The notes below the pieces were generated by a model. That model was not told the DNA's origin. It saw only the letters and a list, made by a program, of their open reading frames with translations, and ran no database searches. A stretch of DNA of 64,000 bases from Batrachochytrium dendrobatidis JAM81 (Eukaryota; Chytridiomycota; Chytridiomycetes; Rhizophydiales), in assembly GCF_000203795.2 (NCBI RefSeq), contig NW_006281104.1, positions 81,936 to 145,935 on the forward strand, in the 5' to 3' direction. A program made the translations under genes and the position numbers. Positions 11,140 through 24,279 of the stretch are shown in pieces; within the stretch, counting starts at the first letter, position 1; every line of letters starts with the position of its first letter.

Positions 11140-13905
11140 ATGGCAGTGACTCGTTTGGTATGGCAAGCAGCTACACCATCAAGCATGCACCGGTTCAAGT
11201 TTAAAACTGTAGTTTATTTCTCATATCAGTCCAGACTGTCAAGTTCCAAGGTAGTTCATGCACTTCCAAGACGGATCGATCCGTTGAGCTCGCTTGAGGA
11301 TTGGGATGAACAGGCAGGTTCAGATATCAACTATTCAGTGTTCAATTTCAATGTCTAACAAGTCCAGCTGTTTTGTATAGAATACACAATCCCGAGTCTC
11401 GCAAGAGACTGCTCGAACTCGCATACTGCAAGGAAAGCTATCTAGATTTAGTAGAACGCTACGAGATGTAAGATTGCAACCTATTGCCTCGTCTTTTGAG
11501 CATGACCCAAACTGATTCTGCTTTCCATCTATGTTTTTACAAGGAAATGCGCAGAATCTATCCTCGGACAAGAGCCTTTCCTTGTACAGATATAGTAGAT
11601 GGTTACGAGTATCGAACCAGTTTTGAAAACGGTGCAATGGTAGTCAGTCGTCAAAAAACCAATACTGCAGGTTCTTGTGAAATAGTATTGGATAGTCGAT
11701 GGCTTGGATGGGGATCGAGAGGGAAAACAGTCAGTAAAGCAGTGGTCAGTGACGATCACAACAAGATCGCCTTTCTTCAAACTCGACCTCAAGATGAGCA
11801 AGGCAGTCTGGTGATTCGCACGTTAAACTCGAATGCTCCAGCCATGTTTACCTATTCCCAATCCATCCCAAACGTCTTTAATTTTGTTTGGGCGAATAAC
11901 TCAAAAACCATATATTTTACTCGCTTGGACGACGTGCTGAGATCGTCCAAAGTATATCGAATAGATGTTGATTCGCCACATGAAGAAACTGTAGTGTACT
12001 CAGAAATGGATATCTTGTATTTTGTAGATCTTGCCAGAAGCAAAGACAAGGTAGGTAAAGTTCAAAGTTTGGAATCGAAGCTTGTCAAGCGCTGATATCC
12101 TTCAGTTTGGCTTTTCATTTGCATGCCATTTTGACAAGTACTTTGCGTGAATTTATAGCAACATGTTTTTATTAACGTAAACTCGGCCAGCACATCTGAG
12201 ATCCACATTATTCAAGATAATAGCTATTGTCCAAGCATTTTGATTTCTCGGGACCATCAAGTGCAATGCTATGCTGATGCTTTCAAAGTAAAACAAAATC
12301 ATGGTTTATTTTAAAGATTGGTATTGGCCATGCTAGATAGTAACACATTGTAAACTTATTTAGGACAGTCTATTTTTGCTACACAATTATGCTTCAACTG
12401 AATTGAAACTATACAGGACATCACTGTCAACAGTCTTGACTGGTAAAGCCATCAATCTTGAATCTGACACATCAATCGTGGCCGCACCTGGATATGAGGA
12501 AAGTATTGACGATGTGGAGATTTTTCCGAGTCATGCAGTTTTGACTATGAAACGACAGGGCCAGCCATTTATTCGCTCCATAGATCTTGTCAACATGTTG
12601 GCAAATGATGTTTTTCTTTCTGATTCATCTGGTGTGATTTCACCTGAACCCAACATTGTGAGTAATATTTGCGTTGGTAGCTTTAATTATTATCTGCATA
12701 CTGAGTCTTTTGAATATAATCTAGGATCTGACATCCAACACGTTTCGATTTTCCTATTCATCACCCTTTGTTATCCAAGCCGTCTATGAGCTCAATCTTG
12801 TGTTGGGCAAGTTGATAAACTGGCAAGATATTCGACCGTGCATGGATACAAACAACTTTGTAATAGAAAAACAAACGATTCCGTCAAGAGATGGAACTTG
12901 CAACATACCCATAACTATTTTGAAAAACAAAAACATTAGCCATAGTCCAAGCAACCCATGTGTGATTTTGGTGTATGGATCGTATGGTGAGTTTACCACT
13001 ATGCTACTTTGCTCTGATAACACCTGTATCGTGGTTTATTGTGCAGTGATCAACACATATGAAATTCATGTTTGATATAGGCTATTGTATCGAGACAAGT
13101 TTTCGAGTCGAGTTATTGCCTGCTTTATCTAGAGGTGTCACGGTAGTTTTTGCACATGTTCGGTAAGATATTTGGTTTACACCTGAACACGCCACGATTC
13201 ATGGCTGCTGATTCTGTTTTGTTTGGCAATGGCTGTAGTGGTGGAGGAGAATTGGGAAACAGTTGGTATCACAAGGGTCGTGCTGAAAACAAACTGTGCT
13301 CATTCACTGATTTGGAAGATGTAGCAGATATGCTTATTTACAAAAAATATACAAGTTCTGAGCGGTTGGGTGGTATTGGAACCAGTGCAGGGGGAATGCT
13401 TCTTGCTGGTACGGCCAATCGTCGTCCAGGCAAGTATCTTTGATTTTTTCAGATCATCCAACTCATATATACTGATGCTATTCAATTGGTTTGTGTAGAT
13501 TTATTCAAAGCGCTGGTACTTCGTGTATCATTTTTAGATCCATTGACGACAATGTTGGATCCAAACAGTTCGCTATCGGCAGGAGAAGTGTTGGAATGGG
13601 GAAACCCATTAAAAGATTCTGCAGCGTACCAGCTAATGAGCTCATACTCGCCATACGATAATCTAGATGGAAAATTACGTACAGCTGTACTTGCCACGGC
13701 TGGAAGTGACGATCAGCGTGTTCCACCATGGCATGCGCTAAAATACATTGTTCGAATGCATGAGTTGGCTCAACATAGCGGAACTGCGTCAAACGGATAT
13801 TTTAAACTATATGCTGATCGTGGACACAACCAAGGAAGTGGCGATAATATTGATGAACATGCCTTTGAATATGCATTTTTATTAAGCAAATTGGGCTGTA
13901 AATAA
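11140..13905 (+). CDS. Oligopeptidase B-type serine peptidase (prolyl oligopeptidase family, S9A)
   Basis: Beta-propeller plus alpha/beta-hydrolase peptidase that cleaves short peptides; oligopeptidase B members prefer basic residues. Exons: 11140-11352, 11381-11467, 11544-12050, 12159-12287, 12364-12657, 12725-12986, 13081-13162, 13239-13429, 13499-13905. Propeller segments read LARSKDKQHVFINVN, HNYASTELKLYR and GYEESIDDVEIF. The catalytic domain shows VILVYGSYGYCIETSF, AHVRGGGELGNSW, the nucleophile motif GTSAGG (Ser), then GSDDQRVPPWHA (Asp) and DRGHNQG (His), so the triad is complete. The intron at 13430 uses a GC donor. The exon with QETARTRILQGKLSRF is the least certain because of its GTCTAA upstream donor. 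The N-terminus (LVWQAATPSSMHRFKFK) could be a mitochondrial presequence. It ends 60 bp from the convergent MTG1 gene. Confidence 0.88.
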
Positions 13906-13965
13906 AGCTATACTTGCAGCCAATTACTCGACTGTAAACAATAGAGGGTGTTGGATAGCATATAA

Positions 13966-15459
13966 TCAATCGAGATCATCCTCATCGTTTGAAACTCCTG
14001 CTAGAGATTTCAAAAGACCATCAGGAGAGCAATCATCTAATGTCATGGGACCAAACAAACCCTCTCTATATTTATCAAGCATATACCGCGCAGCTCTATC
14101 TATGTCCAAAAACGAATCTGGTATTATTTTTGGATGTTCTGGATCGTCTGGCGTGGTTTCGTCAACCTCTGATGGAAAAGACCCTGTGTTGGCTGTCAGA
14201 TTGAATAATCTTCCTCTTTTGTTAAGCAAAAATCCCTTGGTTCGACAAATATGTTTCAAAACACTGTCAATCTGATCGGTTGGATGTTCAAGACCAAGAA
14301 CAGCGGGATACCTAAACATGGAGTAATACATTAAACCGTGTCATCAAGTAGGATGCATTAAAGTATAGTAATCGTACTTTTTAATATTCGAAGAAGTATT
14401 AAGTCGGAATAATAAATAATCGGCTATATGTATTTCCTGCGTTAATCGATCTCTTGTTCCACCTATACAACACGGCTCAAGTTAATGAATCAAATATGGG
14501 TCTTGCAAACACTATAGCGCATACAGGTGATACGTACCAGTGAGAGATATTTTTAAGCCTTCCATTGGAGAGGCAACATGAGGATCATATATTCCAGGTG
14601 TGTCCACTAGATAAATCGGAGGATCTTCGTATATTTTGACTCGAGTTTGAATGGCAGTAGTTACTCCAGCAATTTTGCCCACAGCTGTGACTTTTCCTGG
14701 TATCAAAACATTATGAATGACTAAATCTACCATCAAACTACAGCAATAATGTAGAGTTACCCTTATTGACACCCAAACGTCGAAGAGCATTGATCAATGA
14801 TGATTTTCCAACATTTGGGATACCAACCACAATCATGGAAATATAAGGAAACCTCTCGGGATTTTCTCTACATTTATCTGTATCCATTACATTAAAAAGT
14901 AACCGAGTTAAAATAAGATCGAGTGGACACGACATGAATAAGCTATCGAGATGATACAATTGAAAGTCAATCATGACTTGCCAATAGCTCTTTGCAGCAC
15001 TTTTTTGGCATGCAATCCAGTGTTTGCACATGTGAATACAATGTCTTCGTTTCGATATTGTTTGAGTGCATCGATGAGTGGTTTTCGCATATTTGCATTG
15101 GCTAAATCAGCCTTATTATAAACTACGATTCGCTCTCGGTTGGCCAAGAAATGATCGAATTGGTGGTTGATACTCGTCAATGGAATCCGAGCATCTCGAA
15201 CTTCAACAACAAGATCAATGTGATGAATACCGTTTTTGAGTTGCTGTAAAGCTTTTGTTTGATGGGATGGATACCAAAATATGGGTTTCGTATACTGGAA
15301 TTCAGTTCTAAATTCAGATGCTGGTGTTGGTGGAGTAGGCAATATGGCTTTGGACTGAGCAATGTTTAAATTTGTGACAGATTTTGAAGCGATTGAACGG
15401 ATTGCATGTGTAGTGATAGATGCAGCAAAACGGCATGTACACCAATGGTGGATCACCAT
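13966..15459 (-). CDS. MTG1: Mitochondrial ribosome-associated GTPase 1 (MTG1, YlqF/RbgA family)
   Basis: Circularly permuted GTPase needed for assembly of the large mitochondrial ribosomal subunit. Exons on the minus strand: 15459-14982, 14877-14761, 14696-14538, 14462-14378, 14311-13966, about 394 residues. The motif order is permuted as expected: G4 (VVYNKADL) and a G5-like segment first, then G1 (GIPNVGKSS), G2 region (GVTT) and G3 (LVDTPG). A characteristic VVEVRDARIP segment precedes G4. The N-terminus is rich in Arg, Ser, Ala and Lys with no acidic residues, fitting a mitochondrial presequence. The first intron (14981-14878) has a GC donor; the GT alternative four bases on runs into a stop. 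It shares a 142-bp divergent promoter with the GET5-like gene. Confidence 0.92.
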
Positions 15460-15601
15460 GATGGCTGACTGACGATTCTGAATTTGTTAATTTATTGAAT
15501 TGAACAGTTTTTAAATGCACATCATCAAAACACGTGATGAGAACGTACTCGATCATTTATAGAATCTGATTTGCAGCAGATCGTTCGAGTCTTTATACAA
15601 C
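15460..15601. promoter_or_regulatory. Divergent promoter of MTG1 and the GET5-like gene
   Basis: 142 bp between opposite start codons. It contains a palindromic CACGTG E-box core at about 15532-15537 followed by ATGA, the same CACGTGATG word found upstream of EXO84 at 6801. Confidence 0.5.
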
Positions 15602-16509
15602 ATGGTTCAGGTAAGCTACTGCTGGATAGTAACTATTGGAAGCGAATGTATATGCAGATTGATACTCTTTAATCAATACAATATTTGAATTGATACAATA
15701 GCAGGACGAATTCGCAGAATCACTTATTCGCCAGCTCGCTCAACGGAGCGTAACAGGAAAAGCAGTACAACATGCATCCATCCATGCTCCACCTGCAAGT
15801 CGTCCAAGACTGATTACGGTTAGTTTTCAAATCATGTGTGATTTTTCATCCAGTAGATTTGAGTAGTTTATGGCAGACTAGTAATCCAGTCGATGTTATG
15901 GATTAGATTTCCAATCAGAAATCATTGGACATTGCTAGGTCTCGTCAGATCCAAGTGACTGTCAAGGAGCTCAAGAGCAACAATCCACCTTTGGAGCTTA
16001 CTCTATCGTGCCTGACTTCGATCGATGAATTGAAGCATCAAGTAGCTGTTGCATCATCTATTCCTGCAGAATCCCAACGACTTGTTCTATCTGGCAAGGC
16101 ATTGACAAATACTAGAACCTTGCTCGACTATGGCGTAAAAAAACAGGTTACTATTCATTTGTCTAGAAAACCTGATGGACCCACTACAGCAATTTCTTCA
16201 AACGAATCAAACTTTACATCAACAGTGCCCATCAAAAAAGCCGATGAAGAGCCAATAAGCACCGAGAACCACGCAAATACTATTCAAAGCGTGTCCATGG
16301 CTGATAGGATATCCAATCTAGCTAAAAACGATGAGATTTGGACTCGTATTGGGGTGATGATCGAAAAAGAACTTGAATCGCCCGAGTATACTGCAAAGGT
16401 AAGACTGGCATTGAATAGAATATCTAGTTTTATAATATCAGAATTTAATACAGATTTAAACTATTAGGTTGTTTCTCATTTGAAACAAACCCTCCAATCC
16501 ATGACATAA
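15602..16509 (+). CDS. GET5/UBL4A-type ubiquitin-like protein
   Basis: Ubiquitin-like subunit of the complex that hands tail-anchored membrane proteins to the GET/TRC pathway. Exons: 15602-15610, 15705-15818 (or from 15702), 15919-16398, 16468-16509. The ubiquitin-like domain spans about residues 50-110 (IQVTVKELK, LTSIDELKHQVAVASSIP, QRLVLSGKALTNTRTLLDYG, QVTIHLS). A polar linker leads to a short C-terminal helical module (NDEIWTRIGVMIEKEL, YTAK, VVSHLKQTLQSMT) resembling the Get5 dimerisation domain. The second exon has a tandem TAGCAG acceptor that allows one extra Gln. The GET5 assignment rests on domain order and the C-terminal motif; another UBL protein is possible. Confidence 0.75.
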
Positions 16510-17047
16510 GTACAACAAAGTAATTCCAATCAAGTTTGAAAAGATCCCTTTTATGAATGAATATTTTTTCAACTGAATTGATTTATCCCAAGCATATTGC
16601 ATATACGAGATTTGCTGTTACATGCAGATAATTTTACAATTGTATTCATGTAAAATGGAATACTTGTATCTTACAATTACTGCTCCTTTTGCTTTGGGTC
16701 ATACACTATTAGGGTTTCCTATTGAAAATTGACTTGAATAAACAGTTTCGATTGTTTGAAACACAATGCCATCATATGATGCTCACAAACTCAGAGTTTA
16801 AACCTGGATTCAGATATTGAGTTTGACTGTTCTGATACTGTCAATCACTCATGTTGTATTCTAATCTCATACGTTCATTCAATCGTGCAAGAATAAGCAC
16901 AGAAAGATTAGAGTTTAAAATACAATATTTTCCAATAAATCTGGCGAGAATTGACACCAATCATTTCATGATGATTATATTTTAAAACCCTTATTTGATG
17001 TTTCATTTCATGAATACAGCTGTCAGTTTTGAATTCAAAATTAGTTT
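16510..17047. other. Intergenic region before the PIF1 helicase gene
   Basis: AT-rich and non-coding. It contains one copy of a short dispersed element at 16642-16663 (GTATTCATGTAAAATG followed by GAATAC). Confidence 0.5.
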
Positions 17048-19511
17048 ATGAAAGCATCCAGCAGCTCACACAAACCATCCTTTCCCGAATCTTATTCTCG
17101 ATTAGAGGCATTCGTTCAGCCGTTTGAGGAATCTAATTTCCCAAAACAGCCTTCTCAACTGTCCGCTACAGATTCATCAGTAGTTATGGTATGAAGTTTG
17201 AACTCGAGTCTAGTTGAATGGAAACAATTTTTTAAAATGTTCAATTGTTCTAGTTGCAACATAGTCTTCCGAGTATTGGTCGAGGTATAAAAAGAGCTGC
17301 TACTAGCACTGCATTGGGTCCTGCTCGTCGTCATGCACCCGTAGCACCTCTGTTTGCACCATCGGCTATTCAGGTATAATAATCGTCTAGATTTGCATGT
17401 GTAGCTGAACATTTGGAAAATGTTTGGATAGATGTCATTGATGAAATATTAACAATCTCAAATGAATAGCAATCCTCACAAGTTCGTTCAACTTCATGGG
17501 ATATGCCTGCACCTGTTCATACTGCTCCCCGTCAGATTAACCCGCTCATATCAAACAGAGCAGGAATCCAGACGTCAAAGTATTTGTCGGTTGCTTATTC
17601 GCAGAAAACAAAAGCCAATCGGAAAACGAAAGCAGCCACTGCTCAAACATCTACTTCATCTATAGAAACCTCAAAGCAAGATCAATTTGATTCACTCACT
17701 CCAGAGCAGCAAAAAGTCAAAGATTTGGCTATAAAACATGGTCAGAGTTTATTTTTTACTGGAAATGCTGGAACAGGAAAAAGTTTCTTGATGAAAGCAA
17801 TCATTAATGATCTTTTCAAAAAGTATTCTGCTTTAAAACAAGTTGCTGTCACAGGTGTGATTCCTATTGCTATAGACTTGCTTTTGTGCAGATACGCATA
17901 TTTAAAATGATTTGGATAATGCGTGGGCTAACTCTGACTGAAATTTTGGTTTTTTGAATATCTAGCATCTACTGGAATTTCTGCATGCAATATTGGTGGA
18001 TGCACGTTACATTCATTTGCAGGTATCGGACTTGGAAATGGAACAAAAGAGGCACTTTTTATGAGTGCCAAGAAAAATATAAACACTCGCAGAAGATGGA
18101 CAGCAGTCAAAGTTCTTATTATTGATGAAAGTAAGCTGCTTATATTGCAGTAATTGGATTCCATGTCTGACTGATCTATTTTGAGTTGCTAAAATGCTAA
18201 TTTATGTTTCTGTAATGTTGCTCTACCATGCAGTTTCTATGGTTGATGGGCCACTCTTTGATAAAATAGAGTATATAGCACGCAGATTTAAAAATAATAA
18301 TTTGCCTTTTGGTGGTATCCAACTCATTGTTTCTGGAGACTTTATGCAACTTCCTCCTGGTGAGATTTGCATGTTTAGATTGGCTTGTGGATTTATATTG
18401 ACATGTTTTTTGGTATAATTAGTTAGTTCCAACCCGATTTTCGCATTTGAAGCTGAAACTTGGGGAGCTTCGGTGCCCTATACCGTCATGGTAAGATTAT
18501 ATCTTGTCAGCCATGTTTTGATGAAACAGAACCAACCTTGTTTAATCATTTGAATATATGCAGCTCAATCATGTGTTTCGTCAAAAAGATCCAGTATTTG
18601 TATCTATTTTAAACGAAATCCGAACCAACACTATGTCCAAGTCGACGATTGAGATGTTGCATAGTCTTTCACGCACGTTAGAGTACACTGATGGAATAGA
18701 GCCCACATTTATGTAAGTAAAGTAAAAGCAATCAGAGATATGCACTATGATGTAAAGTCTATTGATGAGATAGCCTTGAATGTCCAGTGGATTCTACATT
18801 ACACACCTATTAACCTTGTAGTATACTAGATTTTCTACACGCGCAGAAGTAAAACGAGTCAATGATCAAAAACTTGCGTCTCTGAACACAGAGGAAGTGA
18901 TATTTAAAGCATCATTTGATACAAAAGACCCAGCCATGATCAAACGACTGCTGAACATGACTTTGGCGCAAGAAGTGGTTCATCTTAAAGTTGGTGCACA
19001 AGTGATGCTAATTAAAAATTTGACAGAGTCGTTAGTGAATGGATCTACGGGAATAATTGAATCGTTTGACCCTGTGACTGGATTTCCATTGGTCAAATTT
19101 GAAACCAAGGACAAGCTTAAATCAACCATAATGGTGTCTAGCGAAGCGTGGAAGCTAGAGGGACCGGATGGAGAGGTTTTAGGATGCATGTATCAGATTC
19201 CACTGCTACTATCGTATGCCATGTGAGTAGTTTCCAAGATGATAGGTAAGCGTGTTGATAACTGACAGGACTTTGAATATAGGAGTATTCACAAGAGCCA
19301 AGGACAGACTCTTCCACGAGTCAGGGTTGATATGAGTCGAATTTTTGAAGCAGGACAAGCATATGTAGCCCTGTCGCGAGCGACGAGTTTAGAAGGCTTG
19401 CAAGTTCTTAATTTCGATCCAAAACAAGTGATGAATCATGAAAAAGTATTGCGGTTCCAGCAGGCGATTGATCAGCTGTACAAAGCAGCAACGAAAAATT
19501 CGAATGACTAG
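17048..19511 (+). CDS. PIF1: PIF1-family 5'-3' DNA helicase
   Basis: Superfamily 1B helicase acting at G-quadruplexes, telomeres, replication forks or mitochondrial DNA. Exons: 17048-17188, 17254-17373, 17470-17854, 17966-18130, 18234-18359, 18423-18490, 18564-18712, 18830-19222, 19283-19511. Motifs in order: Walker [17 protein letters not shown] (the Pif1-type GTGKS), motif Ia [20 protein letters not shown], Walker [15 protein letters not shown], motif [20 protein letters not shown], the [20 protein letters not shown] block, [10 protein letters not shown], the C-terminal [10 protein letters not shown], and [13 protein letters not shown]. The first 150 residues are polar and low in conservation. 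All motifs expected for activity are present. The intron before STRAEV is assigned to the second of two nearby AG sites (18828-18829). Confidence 0.93.
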
Positions 19512-20285
19512 AGGTATATCAATATTAGGAATAACATACGAAGGGTATCCTGCCGTATTCACGTCAATGAAATACTAAACAAGAGTGTATAATAAACTGC
19601 CAGTCTCGTTGAATAATCAATGTTGGTTTACTGGACGACACTGTTTTGAATTCTATTTGTGTGAGGTTCTCCTGTTGATTGGGGTGAACATAGCAGGTGC
19701 ATCCCTGAAGTCTGCAGCCTGTGTTGTTGTGAGCTAGAAGCGCGAATGTATCTGATTAGGATACAGCAAAAAGGGATTTGACGGCATCAAAACAGACGAG
19801 TTGGATATCTGAGTTGAGACAACCTCTATAATTAAACTATATTTGAACTGAAATGATTCATTGAGTACGCATTGTGCAATCGACAAGTCTCGAGAATTGA
19901 GCATGCCTACTGAAATGGCAATCAGCAAAAGAGTATTTAAGCATGTATATTTCAAAGCAAACGAGGCAGTGACAGATAGTGTTTTACGTGAATATGGCTG
20001 TATTCTTATCGGAATAATTGGAACAAAGATGCTTATTGCTTAAAAGCCCACAATGTTCGCACCAAACCCTAACATTTGAACCCACTGAACGCCCTTTTTA
20101 TTGTGCTGGATTGAATCTAACTCAAGGACAAGCGCGGTAGGCAGTGACAGGTAAAAAGACCCTTCAAACTTGTCCACAGGAATAAATGTCATACACAAGC
20201 GATTGCAGCTTTTGTGCTACTTGGTCAAGAGCACTCTTGGCAGATTAGTGAGCGAGGATTACTCTGGTGCTGTTGATACCGACGC
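19512..20285. other. Intergenic region, no gene recognised
   Basis: 774 bp. A 60-codon open frame at 19861-20043 has no support. I see no tRNA-like fold and no repeat. The 5' region of the following gene is presumably here. Confidence 0.4.
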
Positions 20286-23200
20286 ATGGCCAATTCGTCT
20301 GGTTTGTCTAGAGTATCTGTTATTGACTCTGTTCATTTACCGCCGTTATTCGCTACTGCCCAACACACGATCCAGCAGTCACCAATGCATCGATCTATAG
20401 ACGATGTCAGCCCACACGCTAGCTGCTCCGATACTGCTAGTAACGCTCATTGTCATCGCACTAGCGATACTGTAAAATCTCGGATACGTCCAAACAACGG
20501 TCGTAGCAAGCAACATTCGTCTGGTTCTAAAAATATTGCCAGCCATGCAAATGCGGGGAATTGTGAATCGGGCAGCGATGGGCTGCCCGCTGCTGCTGCT
20601 GCTGCTAGACAGCAATCCATTCCTTCTGTCAATCCAACTCCATCTGTGAATAACAAATCTACTATTTTATCAAAAAACAATCTACCGCCATCTGCTCTCA
20701 ATGACAAATGGCAGACCAAATTTCAAGAACAGTATCGAGGCAGTCGCTCTAGACATGCTCTCCCTTATTCGACTTATGCAACCATGGCTTCAGCTATAGA
20801 TAATCCCAACCCCTCAAAAGGTCGCATGTCAGAATCAACTGCTGCAAAACTGAATGCATTGCGACCCAAACTACTTGGAATGGCTTTTGCTCCTTGGAGT
20901 ATACTGGAATACATGACATTTACTGGCCCACCATTGGAGTATGGCGGAAATACCACGAGCGAATCTCGTTCACCTCGCGATAAACATGCTCGGAATCCAT
21001 CTGCATTTCCTTCCAAATCACTGCAATCTGCTCATCCTGCTTTAGAAACTCACTACAAACTTCGTGCTTCTGATACAGGCTCTTCGTCATTGTCCAAATC
21101 TGCTTCCGTCCCACTTGGAAAGCATGAATCATCTGCTCAACTATCAACTGTGGCGCGTAGCTCCACCAATCCACCTTTGCGTGGTGGCGATGATTGCAGT
21201 GCTGCCATGCGTGATTCCATCTCTGATAGAACATTCTCTGATTCTTTGTATATATCCACTGGAAAACTTAATTCTGACCGCGATTCTCGCCTCACTACTG
21301 CGCTTGCTACAGAGTCTTTGAACAGTGTCGAAAAAGATAAATGTGCTTTACTCTCAGATTCTGATCTTAAACAATCCATCAGATATAAATCTGCCCCATT
21401 GAATGTTTCTGCTATGGATCCTGTCATTGTTATAAACGATGGGTACATGTCAAGTGATGCTATCAAACCAGATATGTCATTCAAACAAGTCGATGGTGCT
21501 GTGTCTACTCTCAAGTCAACTCCACTAGAATCCCCTCGATTGGCTACTGCCCAGACTACTGGAACAGCTTCTGATACCAATTTTAAACCCCAAAATAAGC
21601 CTGTTGCACGGCCTGCATATTCTTTTGGAAAAATCAAACAAAAGACTTTGGCTGATTCGAAACAAAGGTATGTTGTGAATGTGTATGCTTGGCGACCTTG
21701 TGAAATGATTCAATTGGCTACTGGTTTCAAACCATGCCATGCGTCAATAGTAAATATAATCTGACATCTTTGACCTTTGTCTTTCATGTATGGATACTCT
21801 ATCTAGTCAACCACAAGCAACTATAATCAACACAGAAAACCAAAAACTAGAATGTCATGGCAGCTCTAATGCGTCGAGTGCTTCTATGGGTCAATCTGCT
21901 CACAACGATCCAAAAAAAGAATTCAACGTATTACTAATCAAAGGATGGGAACAGGTACACAAGAGACTGCACAGTGTGGTGATCAAGATTCCCATCAGTA
22001 TATCCGACATCAAAGCCGCGCATATGGCTCAACAAAAACTTGCTCAATCTAAATCTACCGAGAAAGGTTTTGCAGATCCCCAACACACATCAAAATCATT
22101 GGCTTTTTCACAATTCAATGGGGGAAAATCCGCACTACCCAAGCTACGTATATCCAATTCTAGTCAGTACTCATCCGTCAACAAACTAGGTCAAGAAAGG
22201 CAAACTGATCTCTTCAGTAAATTGCCTACTGCTCAGTCCTATTCATCTTCATTACAATCCTCACCTGTCGATCTGTCAAGATCCAACTCGGCTTCTGCAG
22301 GAAAGTCGAGCAAGACTCTTGCTGCAAACAGTCGATCCAATTCAACGGAACAGCGCATTTTAAATCCTAAAAAGAAACCAATGAAATTTGAAAAATCTGC
22401 ATCAAAAGGCATGACAGAGAGAAAGTCTTTGCAATCTCCTCGTCGTCCCACCTCTGCAGCTGATGACAGGAAGCGACAAGCGCCTCCTCGTAATGATACA
22501 GATGAAGACGTGTTGGTGTCACGGACCAAAAAACGATCTCCGAATCAGGAAGTAGGCATAGAGCGTTTTTCAAAAAAGGAATCTCCATCACAATCCCGAA
22601 CAACTATATCAAACTCCAGTGTTGCAATGCAACATTCAAAATCGTACCAACCTGAACCTGACATTGATCGCAAACCCAAACGAATGCGAAGCAGTACGTC
22701 ACCTACTATGGATACATTTTTGTCGGAAAAATCTTTTAAAGCATCTTTGAATTCCAAGGTAGAGAACAAAAAGAAACAAGCTGTTCCGTCAAAGGTATCC
22801 AACTCGTCTGGAAAAGTCGAGTTGAACGGTCAACAAAACAACCGATCTCGAAAAGACATGAACCATGCATCCAAGTGCATTGAACCTTCCAACAACAAAC
22901 GCAAGGATCGAGATCCAATATCAACCAATGGTACTGAAAAAGTCGCCAGTAATGATGGCTTGCGTTCTGTAAAACGCATTAAAGGTGAAACTGGCGTCAA
23001 TGAAACCATGGATGCTAAGCGTGAGCAAGTTGGTAGCAAATCTAGTCTTGATAGGGATAAGAACAATGCAAAAGATTCGAGTTATATCAGTCCTCCGAGT
23101 ATACCAAAGACGCGTCCCTATAGTCAAGCCAATCGCCGTGAGCTTTCCAACGAGATGTCTTTGCATCGCTCGGCACATGAAGATCCTTTAAATCATACGA

Positions 23201-24279
23201 CATCCCATCACAGTAATTCAGATGTGGATTCCTCGAGGAACATCAAGGGCAGCCACTCTGAAGATGGTTATTTTCACAAGAATTCTACTGCAAAACAAGA
23301 TGAAAGCAGCTCTCGTAGCAAGTCTAGCAGCGATAGTCTTGCCATCAAAGCTGATCGAACAACCAAAGTGTCTCCTAGATCGGTAGATTTTCCCAAATCC
23401 CACTCGGCTCATCAACGACCTGCTACTCAATCTCCTTATACACATACACCCATTTCAACCCATACCGTGTCTAGTGCTCATTCTACATCATCTCTTTCTT
23501 TAGATTTTAATACACGAGGTACACACTCTTTTACAGCAGCATCTCCGGTCAAACCTTTGACTGAAACTGACTGGCGTCAGTTGGGAATTCATCATAAGCG
23601 AAGTGGAGATGCCAACAATCTTCGAATCAAGAATTCGTCCAGGGGATCTCCTAGATACAAACAGGCTCGCGTTATGCAGTGTTTGCATTATTCTGCAAGT
23701 GTGATTTGTTTTATGATGACTACTTCTATCAGAGACGAAGCTTCTGGGACCAACTCTTATGTGAATGCATGTCCAAGCAAGGAAACGTGTGTAGACTCGC
23801 TGCTTAAAGCAGCGTTTGGTCTTATGCGATCCGAAGATTGGGATCCATTGCATAGTCTACTGCTTCGATGCCATGCAAGTTTAATTACTCGCGCATTGAA
23901 TTTCACTCAAAGAGCATATCAGAATCAACAACGAGACAAAACTCGTCTTCAACGAAAGCTCGACGACACAACTATTCCTAATGATATTGCCAGACTTGAT
24001 ACTGAGCTTCAAAAGATTTCTGCTCAAATCTATGCCAATGCAACTTGGTATACGGAAATGAGTGGGTTTGTCGTATCTACCATGAAACAAGCTGGTAAAC
24101 TATGTCCAGATTTCCATCAAATGTTTCATGCTTATATGCTTAAAGGCCCCATTTCTGCTGATAGCAAACCGGTAGTGATTTGTGAGACTGCGAATCATAT
24201 TCTTGAAGCCTTTGCTGCTTCTAGATTCCCAGACTTTTTTTTTGAATTCTTTCCTGAATGCTTGACGACCATGTCTTGA
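20286..24279 (+). CDS. Large disordered protein with an AF4/FMR2-like C-terminal homology domain (tentative)
   Basis: Two exons: 20286-21667 and 21807-24279 (junction CAA AG|T CAA), about 1,284 residues. Residues 1 to about 1,050 are Ser-, Lys- and Asn-rich and probably disordered, with many basic stretches such as KPKRMRSS and NPKKKPMKFEKS, fitting a nuclear scaffold. The last 230 residues are ordered: SPRYKQARVMQCLHYSASV, then SKETCVDSLLKAAFGLM, DPLHSLLLRCHASLITRAL and YTEMSGFVVSTMKQAGKL. The spacing of these helices (Y..A...F, then an S..ET..L helix, then a C-containing L..RC....L helix and a final V..A helix) resembles the C-terminal homology domain by which AFF scaffolds of the super elongation complex dimerise. 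This is pattern matching by eye. The gene is real; the family call is uncertain. Confidence 0.65.
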
